Below are positions 8,654 through 16,297 of a stretch of DNA of 64,000 nucleotides, piece after piece. This DNA is from Herpetosiphon aurantiacus DSM 785. Its GTDB lineage: Bacteria; Chloroflexota; Chloroflexia; Chloroflexales; Herpetosiphonaceae. The notes beneath the pieces were generated by a model. The model worked only from the letters and a program-made list of their open reading frames with translations. It was not told the origin of the DNA and did no database searches. The stretch is taken from contig CP000875.1 in the NCBI GenBank assembly GCA_000018565.1, forward strand, positions 2,929,199 through 2,993,198, written 5' to 3'. Made by a program: the position numbers and the translations under genes. Position 1 is the stretch's first letter. Each line of letters begins with the position of its first letter.

Positions 8654-9094
8654 TCAATTCAACCAGGCTTTACCAAATTGACGTTCAGCAACAAGTGGAA
8701 TGCTACGCCAGCCATCAGTAAACATCCACCAGCTATAGATCGCAAACAATCCAACCAATAGCACCACAAAGCCTGCCAAATAGCGTGGATTAACCCGTAA
8801 AATCACACTGAACAGCAAAACTATTCACATCAACGCAAAAGCCTGAAGCAACACTCCTTGTTGGAATTTCCACTCCATAACCACTATCCGGCTAGCTTCA
8901 GTCAAACTATACAACTGAGGTCGGTTCCAAGCATAATCAACTTCAACCCCCAAAATGATCCAAACCACAGGCATCAGGAAAATAACCACAAGTGCAATCG
9001 CATCAATCGAGTTCAATGGCTGCTTAAGCCGATTTTTCAAGCGGATGGCAAGCCGATAAATCCAGGGCAACACCAGCGTAAGGCTCTTTTTCAT
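8654..9094 (-). pseudogene. small membrane protein interrupted by in-frame TGA
   Basis: Reading leftward from an ATG with GGAG 9 bases upstream (MKKSLTLVLPW...), the frame stays open for 89 codons, meets TGA at 8825-8827, and continues in the same frame for another 56 codons (IVLLFSVILRVNP... to QFGKAWLN) before a normal TGA stop. Both halves are membrane-like: hydrophobic segments around residues 35-55 and 80-125 in the joined product. The simplest reading is a recent nonsense mutation in a gene of about 146 residues of unknown function. A truncated but translated 89-residue protein is the alternative. No Sec-type hairpin was identified, and readthrough is not claimed. Confidence 0.6.
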
Positions 9095-9336
9095 AAATCC
9101 AGTCTCCATTCACTCATTAATTTTGAGGTTGACCAAGAGGTTTATCCATCAGCCATCGCTATTCTAGCGCAACAGCATCCCAATACTATTAAAATTTCCT
9201 GAGTGGCCTATCTTAATTATATGACGAGGCAGATATTCCATAAGCCGCAGCAACAAATGCCGCTTATGCACTATAATGCATCTGAACCAGATGGCGTTTG
9301 GTCATCGGTGCAACTAGCGTGTTATTGGGGGCGATG

Positions 9337-10524
9337 ATGCCGCATTCATTTGAAGCATATCTTGATGAGCAACTGAATAGTTTGCGTGAGCAGGGGGTTT
9401 TTCGCACATTGCGCGAATTGCAAAGCCCAACTGGCCCACGCTCAACCATCGATGGCAAATCGGTGATCAATCTCTCATCAAATAATTATTTGGGCTTGGC
9501 TAATCATCCCGCCTTGAAAGCCGCCGCAATCAAAGCAATCGAGGAATGGGGCGTTGGTTCAGGCGCAGTTCGCACAATTATTGGCACCATGAGCATCCAC
9601 GAGGAGCTTGAACAACGCTTAACTGAATTCAAGCATACCGAAGCGGTGTTGGTGCTGCAATCGGGATTTACTGCCAATGCTGCTGTGTTGGGCGTTGTGC
9701 TCAACGATGGCGATTTGGTGATCAGTGATGCACTAAATCATGCCTCGATCATCGATGGAATTCGCCTCACCAAAGCGGCGCGGGCGGTCTATCAACACAA
9801 TGATATGGACGATTTGGAACGGGTTTTGCAGGCCAACCAAGGCAAATATCGCAACACGGTAATTGTGACCGACGGCGTATTTAGCATGGATGGTGATATT
9901 GCGCCCTTGCCACGCATCGCCGAGCTAGCCGAGCATTACGGTGCAATCACCATGGTCGATGATGCCCACGCTTCGGGCGTGTTGGGCAAAAATGGCAGCG
10001 GCACAGTCAGCCATTATGGCATCAACCATTGGGATATTCAGGTTGGTACGCTTTCCAAGGCAATTGGCGCGGTTGGCGGCTACGTTGCCACATCGAGCAA
10101 ATTACGCCAATTGATGGAGCATCGCGCCCGACCATTTTTATTCAGCACCTCGCACCCACCAGCGGTTGTTGCCAGCTGTTTGGCGGCCATCAAACTGCTG
10201 CAAAGTGCCGAGGGCGAGCAATTGCACCAACAACTTTGGGAAAATACCAAATTTTTCAAGGCTGGGTTGAACAAGCTTGGTTTCAACACTGGCATCTCTG
10301 AAACCCCGATTACCCCCGTAATTGTGGGCGATGGAGCCAAGTCGATGCAATTCTCCAATGCGTTGTTCCAAGCAGGCGTATTTGCCCAAGGCATCGCCTT
10401 CCCAACCGTGGCGCGAGACAAAGGGCGGGTGCGCACAATCGTCACTGCCAGCCATAGCAACGCCGATCTAGCTGAAGCCCTCAACATCTTCGAACATGTT
10501 GGACGGAGCATGCAGCTAATTTAA
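9337..10524 (+). CDS. glycine C-acetyltransferase / alpha-oxoamine synthase
   Basis: PLP-dependent fold-type I enzyme of 395 residues that condenses an amino acid with an acyl-CoA. The closest remembered relatives are 2-amino-3-ketobutyrate CoA ligase (Kbl) and the Thermus enzyme that also works as 8-amino-7-oxononanoate synthase. Motifs are [62 protein letters not shown] and [11 protein letters not shown], with PLP lysine K241. [13 protein letters not shown] matches the Thermus type closely. Either threonine/glycine metabolism or biotin synthesis is possible; no bio or tdh genes are nearby. The second of two adjacent ATGs is chosen because GGGGG lies 5 bases before it. rsfS follows 57 bases later. 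Confidence 0.85.
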   Translation: MPHSFEAYLDEQLNSLREQGVFRTLRELQSPTGPRSTIDGKSVINLSSNNYLGLANHPALKAAAIKAIEEWGVGSGAVRTIIGTMSIHEELEQRLTEFKHTEAVLVLQSGFTANAAVLGVVLNDGDLVISDALNHASIIDGIRLTKAARAVYQHNDMDDLERVLQANQGKYRNTVIVTDGVFSMDGDIAPLPRIAELAEHYGAITMVDDAHASGVLGKNGSGTVSHYGINHWDIQVGTLSKAIGAVGGYVATSSKLRQLMEHRARPFLFSTSHPPAVVASCLAAIKLLQSAEGEQLHQQLWENTKFFKAGLNKLGFNTGISETPITPVIVGDGAKSMQFSNALFQAGVFAQGIAFPTVARDKGRVRTIVTASHSNADLAEALNIFEHVGRSMQLI

Positions 10525-10581
10525 GGTTTCATGGTACACTGGAAGCAGAAAATACAGTTCTAGAAATGTGGAGGTCCACCT

Positions 10582-10926
10582 ATCGAAGCGCAAGTTCTTG
10601 CCCGCCGTGCTGTTGATTTAGCAGACTCGAAGCAGGCAAATGATATTATAATGCTCGACGTTCGCCCATTAGCCACCTTCGCCGATTTTCTGGTGATTTG
10701 TACGGCTGGCAATGAGCGGATGGTGCGGGCAGTCGTAAAAGAAATTGATGATCAATTAGTCCAAGAAGGCGCAGCCACCCCCAAAATCGAAGGTTCACCC
10801 GAAACTGGCTGGGTTTTGCTCGATTTTGGCGATGTGGTTGTGCACATATTTAGCCCTGAACAACGCGATTTTTACAAGCTCGATAAATTGTGGCAAAAAG
10901 CTACGCCAGTTGTCGTTCTTCAGTAA
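10582..10926 (+). CDS. rsfS: ribosomal silencing factor RsfS
   Basis: Binds ribosomal protein L14 and blocks subunit joining when growth slows. The family core is clear: DIIMLDVRPLATFADFLVIC, TAGNERM, GSPETGWVLLDFGDVVVHIF and YKLDKLW. The conserved first helix (IEAQVLARRAVDLADSKQAN) lies upstream of the first ATG (10651), and between the in-frame TAG at 10561 and that ATG there is no ATG, GTG or TTG codon. A perfect GGAGGT (10570-10575) sits 6 bases before an ATC at 10582, which is therefore the proposed start, giving 114 residues, normal for the family. Starting at 10651 would remove the first helix and leave the ribosome site unused. Confidence 0.85.
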   Translation: MEAQVLARRAVDLADSKQANDIIMLDVRPLATFADFLVICTAGNERMVRAVVKEIDDQLVQEGAATPKIEGSPETGWVLLDFGDVVVHIFSPEQRDFYKLDKLWQKATPVVVLQ

Positions 10927-10962
10927 TCGGCGGGTCAAGGACGATCACGTGCGAGGTACACC

Positions 10963-11157
10963 ATGAACAAATCTACACAACGCGAACGCTATGTCGTCTT
11001 TGCGCTTGGAGCAGCAGCCGGAAGTGCCCTAGGCTTGATTCTCGGTTCGGTCTTAGCTTATTCGTTAGGCGAGGATACGGTTCGAGCAATCGGGCGAGGC
11101 TTCCGCCGCCTCACAGGCCGCGACCGGAAACCCAACTTCGAGCTATTTCTTCAATGA
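10963..11157 (+). CDS. small glycine-rich single-pass membrane protein
   Basis: 64 residues with one transmembrane segment at about 11-33, rich in small residues (ALGAAAGSALGLILGSVLAY), then a basic cytoplasmic tail (RRLTGRDRKPN). It resembles the short YtxH-like envelope proteins found in many Gram-positive-type bacteria, but I cannot assign it to a family with certainty. GAGG lies 7 bases before the ATG. It follows rsfS by 36 bases and precedes a very strong terminator, so the two are probably co-transcribed. Confidence 0.7.
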   Translation: MNKSTQRERYVVFALGAAAGSALGLILGSVLAYSLGEDTVRAIGRGFRRLTGRDRKPNFELFLQ

Positions 11158-11161
11158 TAAT

Positions 11162-11199
11162 AACAGCAAGGCCGACTCGTTTGAGTCGGCCTTGCTGTT
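11162..11199. terminator. strong bidirectional terminator
   Basis: A perfect 17-bp stem (AACAGCAAGGCCGACTC and its complement) with a GTTT loop lies between the rsfS operon and the convergent cold-shock gene. It is the strongest hairpin in the window. Confidence 0.9.
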
Positions 11200-11222
11200 T
11201 GAGTGGATATGCAAAACCCAAT

Positions 11223-11816
11223 TTAGAACTCAAGTGAGTTGGCACGTAAGCCACGATCACTTGCCGAAACACTGACCCGCACGGTATCACCGACTTGCAC
11301 CCGATTGCTGACATGGTTGAATAGGGTCGAATGAACATAGGCATCGCCGTGGTTATCGCTCAGCGCCACAAACATAAACCGCCCTTGAGGGTCGATATAA
11401 TCAACCCGCGCATTAAGCACGCCGGTTGGCGCATTGCCGGTAAAGGTGCGATTGCGCTCACGGGGGCCATTGCTCCACTCGCGCCGCTGGCCAGGTTGGC
11501 TTGGGCGAGCTGAACCAAAGCGATCACGACGTTCAAATGAGCGTTCGCTGCTATAGCCACCAGCCTCGCGCTGTTCATAAGCACGAATGCGTGGTGTTGG
11601 CGGCAAGGCGCTTGTCACCAAAACATCGTTAGCTTCATCACCCTTCATGCCGCGAACCACCACAAAACTAACTTCTTCCCCCTCAACTAACCAGCGTCGT
11701 CCATCGCCCAAGGCCCGTCGATGGACAAACAGCGATGCGCCTGCATGGGTTGTGATAAAGCCATACGATTTTTCCGGATCAAACCACGCCACCGTGCCAG
11801 TACTACGCTCATTCAT
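11223..11816 (-). CDS. double cold-shock-domain RNA-binding protein
   Basis: 197-residue protein with a canonical CspA-like domain at residues 1-68 (TGTVAWFDPEKSYGFI, SLFVHRRAL, VEGEEVSFVV), a low-complexity Arg/Ser/Gly linker (about 75-130), and a second OB-like domain at about 131-197 (GRFMFVALSD, DAYVHSTLF, GDTVRVSVSAS, DRGLRA). Single-stranded nucleic acid binding is expected from the first domain. The second domain is divergent but follows the same strand order. The frame opens further upstream, but MNERSTGTV matches the usual CSD start and has GGAG 9 bases before it. An R-rich disordered linker is unusual for bacterial Csps, which are normally 65-70 residues. Confidence 0.8.
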   Translation of the reverse strand: MNERSTGTVAWFDPEKSYGFITTHAGASLFVHRRALGDGRRWLVEGEEVSFVVVRGMKGDEANDVLVTSALPPTPRIRAYEQREAGGYSSERSFERRDRFGSARPSQPGQRREWSNGPRERNRTFTGNAPTGVLNARVDYIDPQGRFMFVALSDNHGDAYVHSTLFNHVSNRVQVGDTVRVSVSASDRGLRANSLEF

Positions 11817-12193
11817 GACCCATGTCTCCATGTTGTATTGGTGCTCGCCATAGCCATATGACGAATCAGGATTTATATTGATACAAAGTATCATTAAATG
11901 TAAAGCTTGTCAAGCGTATAGAGCATGCTGAATTTGCACACATCAAAGCAGGCCAAATTACACCAACTCAATTCCTCGCAGAGGTGATCGCCTTCACCTG
12001 GCTAGCAAGGATCATGGTTAGCTCTTTAGTCCTGTTTTGCAGCTAGCGTTATGGCCTAGATTTCTTAGGAAACGCCAATACTTTGGGTATTGATCTTGCT
12101 TCTAAAGCCATGTAGGATAGAGTTACAAGGATTCGGACGCAGAGGAAATGCAACGGAGCCGTTGTATTTTGGAATGCACAAAGGAGTGCCATA
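11817..12193. other. intergenic region between two divergent genes
   Basis: No gene seen. It contains a palindrome TGATAC-AAA-GTATCA (11879-11893), a shorter AGGTGA-N6-TCACCT repeat (11982-11999), and a possible promoter TTGATC-N17-TAGGAT (12090-12118) for the CBM48 gene. The 17 bases at 11873-11889 match 12542-12558 at 16 positions. Confidence 0.5.
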
Positions 12194-12478
12194 ATGCTGA
12201 AGAAACGCCTCGAGGGTACGGTCGTGCGGGTAACCTTCAACATCCCAGCCCCACTCACCGCCCAGACGATCACACTTGTTGGCGAGTTCAATAATTGGAG
12301 CGAAACCGCGACCCCGCTGTTGCGCTCTGGGGAAGGCTGGAGTACCACCATGGATCTGCCACCCAATCACAGTTACCAGTATCGCTATCTTGCCGATGGA
12401 CGCTGGCTGAACGATTGGAGCGCTGATCGTTACGAGCCAAACGAGTTTGGCGGTGCGAATTCGGTGGTTTACACTTAA
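12194..12478 (+). CDS. stand-alone CBM48/AMPK-type glycogen-binding domain protein
   Basis: 94 residues forming one early-set beta-sandwich: VRVTFNIPAP, ITLVGEFNNW (the V-G-x-F-N-x-W signature), GWSTTMDLPPNHSYQYRYL and DWSADRYEPNEFGGANSVV. This is the N-terminal domain of isoamylases and branching enzymes and the glycogen-binding module of AMPK beta. Here it stands alone with no catalytic domain, so it may target a partner to glycogen or act as a sensor; that is inference. The ATG is preceded by AAGGAG at 7 bases. It lies alone on its strand, with the next gene driven by its own promoter. Confidence 0.85.
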   Translation: MLKKRLEGTVVRVTFNIPAPLTAQTITLVGEFNNWSETATPLLRSGEGWSTTMDLPPNHSYQYRYLADGRWLNDWSADRYEPNEFGGANSVVYT

Positions 12479-12546
12479 ACCAGCCACGAACGACGAGGCA
12501 TCAATGAGGATGGCTCGTTGTTTTATTGTTCTCAATAGGTGTTATA

Positions 12547-12576
12547 TTGACACAAAGTCACTCAATCGCATATGAT
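12547..12576 (+). promoter_or_regulatory. sigma-70-type promoter for the duplicated-repeat protein
   Basis: A perfect TTGACA (12547-12552) is separated by 18 bases from TATGAT (12571-12576), about 78 bases before the ATG at 12654. The -35 lies within TTATATTGAYACAAAGT, which also occurs at 11873-11889. Confidence 0.65.
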
Positions 12577-12653
12577 AGCAACAGGTTTGATTTTGCGTAT
12601 CAAGCTTAATCAAGCCTGTTGTTTTGCTTGCTAGTTAAAAAGGATAGATTGCC

Positions 12654-13286
12654 ATGCTCGATCTCCACCCAAGCTTTGAACGTGCTACCACCGATGCTGT
12701 GGCCCATTTCACCCCTTTGATCGAGGTGATCGCCGCGATTGCCCATGGCGATGCCACCCGCCGCGCTGAGGTCGAATTTTTGTTGCCACAAATTGATAAT
12801 AATGGCTGGCAAATTCAGGCAGCAGTTGAAGCTATTTGGGCTGGCGAACGCAATTTTAGCCAACTCAGCGCTGGCCTCGACACCAATAGCGCGGCGATTG
12901 TGCAAGCAATTTTGGTCGCCGTTAGCCAAACGCCTGATCCAGAGGAAGCGCGTTTGTCCAAGCTGATCGGCGAATGGCGACCAATTATTTTGACCGTCGC
13001 TGCTGCTCATTTTGGGGTTCAGCATGCCTATACTGATCTCGATGGATTTTTGCCCCAGCTTGAAGCTCAGGCTCAATGGCAAACTCTCGCTCAACGACTA
13101 CGATTGCTCGTAGCAGGTGATACCAACCGCCAACGGCTCTTGGCAGATCTTGACACAACTGATACCGTTATCATGCAGGCAATTTTCCATGCGCTGGATG
13201 ATCAAGCAACAACCTTGCAACTAATTCGCGAGGAACGGGATCGGGCTGCGGCCCAAGAGGAAGCCCATGAGCAACAACAGGCTTGA
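12654..13286 (+). CDS. internally duplicated helical protein of unknown function
   Basis: 210 residues that I do not recognise. Two halves align with each other: residues about 21-90 (FLLPQIDNNGW, LSAGLDTNSAAIVQAILVAV) and 110-180 (GFLPQLEAQAQW, LLADLDTTDTVIMQAIFHAL). Each half has the pattern F-L-P-Q, W, A-G, L-D-T, I-[VM]-Q-A-I. The last 30 residues are charged and Gln-rich (RDRAAAQEEAHEQQQ). No signal peptide or membrane segment is visible, so it is probably cytoplasmic and all-helical. The start has AAGGAT 8 bases upstream. Its 3' end overlaps the alpha/beta hydrolase start by 20 bases, so the two are translationally coupled and may work together. Confidence 0.75.
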   Translation: MLDLHPSFERATTDAVAHFTPLIEVIAAIAHGDATRRAEVEFLLPQIDNNGWQIQAAVEAIWAGERNFSQLSAGLDTNSAAIVQAILVAVSQTPDPEEARLSKLIGEWRPIILTVAAAHFGVQHAYTDLDGFLPQLEAQAQWQTLAQRLRLLVAGDTNRQRLLADLDTTDTVIMQAIFHALDDQATTLQLIREERDRAAAQEEAHEQQQA

Positions 13287-14058
13287 ATATTGGCAATACT
13301 TGCCGAAAAAGCCGCTCTATCAACGACCTTTAGTGCTGCTCCACGGCGCTTGGCATGGCGCTTGGTGCTGGCAAAACGCCGCCCACGACTTCGCTGAACG
13401 TGGGTTTGAGGTGCATACACTCAGTTTGCGCGGCCACGGTGGCAGCAGTATGCCTCGATTGTTTAACTTGGTTGGGCTACAACATTACATCGACGATTTA
13501 CTAGCGCTGGTTGATACTCTTCAGCCAGCGCCAATTGTGGTTGCTCACAGCCTTGGCGGCTATGTGTTACAGCATGCCTTGCTCCAGCGCCAATTGCCAG
13601 CAGCGGTATTACTGGCTAGCATGCCCCAAACTGGGGCATTGGGTTTCACCTTGCGCACTATCAGCAATCAACCAAACGTGGCTTTACGCACGTTGTTGAC
13701 CGCCGACGGGTTTAGTTTTGTGCGCACGCCAGCCTTAGCCAAAGCCCTCTTTCTCCGTGATAACGCTTCCGCCAGCCAAGCTCAGGCACTGCACAGCCAA
13801 CTAAACAGCGAATCGATCAAGGTTTTGCTCGATGCACTCATGCATAAACCTGAGCCAAGCAAGATTAAAACCCCCATTATGGTAATTGCGGCTGAACGTG
13901 ATCGCGCATTTACTCTGGCGGAACAGCGTTCATTAGCCAATGCCTATCAAGCACCATTGATCGTCGTGCCACAGGCCGCCCACGATTTGATGTTTGACCC
14001 AGCTTGGCCCTTAGTCGCCGATGCGATCGAAGGCTGGGCCAGTCGCCATCAAAAATAG
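13267..14058 (+). CDS. alpha/beta-hydrolase fold esterase-like protein
   Basis: 263-residue cytoplasmic hydrolase. The oxyanion-hole motif LLHGAWHGAWCW lies at residues 24-35, the nucleophile elbow is VVAHSLGGYV with S95, and the catalytic His is in PQAAHDLMFDP near residue 244, with an Asp in AAERDRAF. The HGAWHGAWCW motif resembles plant methylesterase/hydroxynitrile lyase and bacterial lactone or ester hydrolases. The substrate cannot be told. The ATG lies inside the end of the preceding gene and is preceded by GAGGAAG. Its stop codon abuts the stop of the convergent acyl-CoA-dehydrogenase-like gene with no gap. Confidence 0.85.
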   Translation: MSNNRLEYWQYLPKKPLYQRPLVLLHGAWHGAWCWQNAAHDFAERGFEVHTLSLRGHGGSSMPRLFNLVGLQHYIDDLLALVDTLQPAPIVVAHSLGGYVLQHALLQRQLPAAVLLASMPQTGALGFTLRTISNQPNVALRTLLTADGFSFVRTPALAKALFLRDNASASQAQALHSQLNSESIKVLLDALMHKPEPSKIKTPIMVIAAERDRAFTLAEQRSLANAYQAPLIVVPQAAHDLMFDPAWPLVADAIEGWASRHQK

Positions 14059-15237
14059 TTATTCAACCAACCACGCACCCAAGCCAACCAAGGCTGCATC
14101 CATCGTCGGCGGATGAAACAAACCAGCTCGCACATCACGGGCATAGCGCTCTAAGGCCAAATCCGGCGAGAGCGAAGCGCCACCAACCACAATCATGGCT
14201 TGCTCAACTGCGGCGATCGCATGCTCAATCGCTGTGGCTTTGGTTGTGGCAATTAGTGGCCGCAAATTATTACGTTCGGAAGGCGCTTGTTCCCACAATT
14301 GAGCGGTTTGGTAGAGCAAACTTCGCGCACTCAACAATAATTGCTCGACCTTACCAAGCTGGCGTTGAATCGATTCCAGTTCGCTAATCGCTTTGCCAGC
14401 CAAGGCGGTTGGGCGACGTTCACGGGCATAATCGCGGGCGGCATCACGCGCTGCTTGGGCAATTCCCAAATAGACCGCCGCCATATTCAGTTGAAACCAT
14501 GCCCCAGCATTGTTGCGGCTTGGATCAACCAGCCCAGGCTGGCGACGCTGCACAAGATTCGCCTCAGCCACAAACACAGCATCAAGCACAATATCGTCAT
14601 TGCGAGCCGCCCGCATCGCCGTGCCATTCCAAGTTGGCTCAATCGTAATCCCTACTTGTTTAAGATCGACCAAAAAAATCGCCGTATCGCTGGTATCAGC
14701 AATCGTCGCGCTAATTAGGGCGTGGGTCAGGGCTGGCGCACCAGTTGTATAGATTTTGCGGCCATGCAACAACCAACCACCCTCGACCTGCCGCGCAACC
14801 GTCGCAAACAAACCACCACGGGCAGGGCTGCCCATTTCGCGTTCGCTGGCCGCCGAATTGAGCACTATCGACTGATCGACCACCAAACGGCTAATCCGTT
14901 CGATTTGGCTTGGCTGCCACGCGCCACCTTCGATAATTCCCCCAAGCACATGAATCGGCATGGCCATCACCAAGGCTAGCGAGCCATCGCCATAGGCCAA
15001 TTGCTCTTGAGCCAAAATTGCCTCAAACAAGCTTGCACCATGGCCGCCGAATTCCGCTGGAACGCTCAAGGCCTGATACCGAGCAGCAAAAAAGGCTGAT
15101 AAATGCTCAAAGGGAAAGCTCGCAGCTTGATCATGCAAGCCAGCACTTGGTTTAATCAACGCCGCCAAATCCTGCCCAAGTTGCACAAAGCCGCGCTGAC
15201 GTTCAGTCAAGCCGCGATGCAGTAAATCTATCGTCAT
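14059..15237 (-). CDS. acyl-CoA-dehydrogenase-like flavoprotein
   Basis: 392 residues with the acyl-CoA dehydrogenase fold: helical N-domain, a central beta part (NSAASEREMGSPARGG, GWLLHGRKIYTTGA) and a C-terminal helical bundle. In ordinary dehydrogenases a Glu of an EGT-type motif is the catalytic base; here the equivalent stretch reads RYARDVRAGLFHPPTMDAAL, with His-Pro-Pro and no Glu. That end is closer to the DszC/SfnB-like flavin-dependent monooxygenases of the same superfamily, so an oxidation other than acyl-CoA beta-oxidation is possible. A GAGGAAT ribosome site is present. Neighbours give no pathway clue. Confidence 0.75.
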   Translation of the reverse strand: MTIDLLHRGLTERQRGFVQLGQDLAALIKPSAGLHDQAASFPFEHLSAFFAARYQALSVPAEFGGHGASLFEAILAQEQLAYGDGSLALVMAMPIHVLGGIIEGGAWQPSQIERISRLVVDQSIVLNSAASEREMGSPARGGLFATVARQVEGGWLLHGRKIYTTGAPALTHALISATIADTSDTAIFLVDLKQVGITIEPTWNGTAMRAARNDDIVLDAVFVAEANLVQRRQPGLVDPSRNNAGAWFQLNMAAVYLGIAQAARDAARDYARERRPTALAGKAISELESIQRQLGKVEQLLLSARSLLYQTAQLWEQAPSERNNLRPLIATTKATAIEHAIAAVEQAMIVVGGASLSPDLALERYARDVRAGLFHPPTMDAALVGLGAWLVE

Positions 15238-15400
15238 TGGTTAATTCCTCAATTAATTGTTGCCCTTCAAAAGCTTAGCACAAACCAATGGTCACTCATC
15301 AAATTATTAACTTAGCAGTGATGATTGTCGAATTTGTATCACAATCGTTTTTTATAGTACTGCCATTGAAACCAATTAGCGGTTGACAAGGAGTTCGGAC

Positions 15401-16231
15401 ATGCGTAAACATTTAGCGGTGGCTGTTGGGGTAGTATCGTTGGCCTGTGGTGGCTATCTCTGGACGAACAACACTGCGGCCTTTGCTGCCAATAAAAACG
15501 ATCAGCCAGCCGAAACCATCACGATCAGCTCAAATCCTGAAGAAGTTACAATTGAATGCAATATGGCTGGCGGTGAAGGAATGTTCATGCCTACAATGCA
15601 CGGCGAAATCGCAGCGAGCACCCACGCAAGCCACATGCCCGCCATGGCAGTGCATAAACCGCTGGTTAGTGGCACATTACATCATCGTAGCGCCGCTGGC
15701 GCATCAGCCGATCCGCTTGCAATAACCAGCCAAATCAGCAGCACACACGTGACCAAGCCATTTGCCATGCTAGGTAATGCTGATGCTGAATCAAGCGATT
15801 GTGGTATCGCAGTACCAGTTGGGATCGATTGGTTTGAATTGGCTGCTGAAACGATTGGCGTTAGCAGCGATGAACTGCTGGCTGGGATTGAGAATGAAGT
15901 TAGCATCGCCGATCAAGCCGCCGCCAAGGGTGTGAGCAAACAAACCGTGATCGATGCAATCGTGGCTGCCGAAACTGCCAACATCAATCAACTGGTAATC
16001 GATGGTCAACTTAGTGCCGAAGATGCGGCATTATTTACCGCCGATCTGCCCGAAATGATCGAGCATTTCGTCAGTACTGCGTCGCATTTCATTCCAAGCG
16101 AAGGCGTTGCATGCGTCATGGTTGAACTTGATGAATCGGGCACCAGCACAACTGAAGAAGCAGTTGACTGCGAAGCAATCGAAGCTGTGCCCGCGCTACC
16201 AGTCGCACCAACCACCGATTCAAGTCGTTAG
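15401..16231 (+). CDS. secreted protein with LGIS-type helical repeat
   Basis: 276 residues, function unknown. Residues 1-29 form a signal peptide ending TAAFA. The middle (40-135) is His/Met-rich with few recognisable features. Residues 146-225 hold a helical module: ETIGVSSDELLAGI, then SIADQAAAKGVSKQTVIDAI, then INQLVIDGQLSAEDAALF and LPEMIEHFV. This is the pattern of a repeat found in secreted proteins of Actinobacteria and Chloroflexota (L-G-[IV]-S-x-x-E-L ... G-V-S). Four cysteines lie outside the signal. AAGGAG lies 7 bases before the ATG. It is followed directly by a response regulator and a kinase whose ectodomain contains the same repeat, so it may be a ligand or co-sensor. Confidence 0.75.
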   Translation: MRKHLAVAVGVVSLACGGYLWTNNTAAFAANKNDQPAETITISSNPEEVTIECNMAGGEGMFMPTMHGEIAASTHASHMPAMAVHKPLVSGTLHHRSAAGASADPLAITSQISSTHVTKPFAMLGNADAESSDCGIAVPVGIDWFELAAETIGVSSDELLAGIENEVSIADQAAAKGVSKQTVIDAIVAAETANINQLVIDGQLSAEDAALFTADLPEMIEHFVSTASHFIPSEGVACVMVELDESGTSTTEEAVDCEAIEAVPALPVAPTTDSSR

Positions 16232-16297
16232 ATCGCATGGCTGGTTGCAACATTCACCACGCCTGCAACCAGCCTTAATCCACACCAAGGAAGCAGC

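Noticed and set aside
9267-9282. TATAAT inside an ATGCA-CTATAA-TGCAT palindrome before the alpha-oxoamine synthase gene as a promoter.
   Set aside because: No -35 box at 16-19 bases; the symmetry is only five bases per arm.
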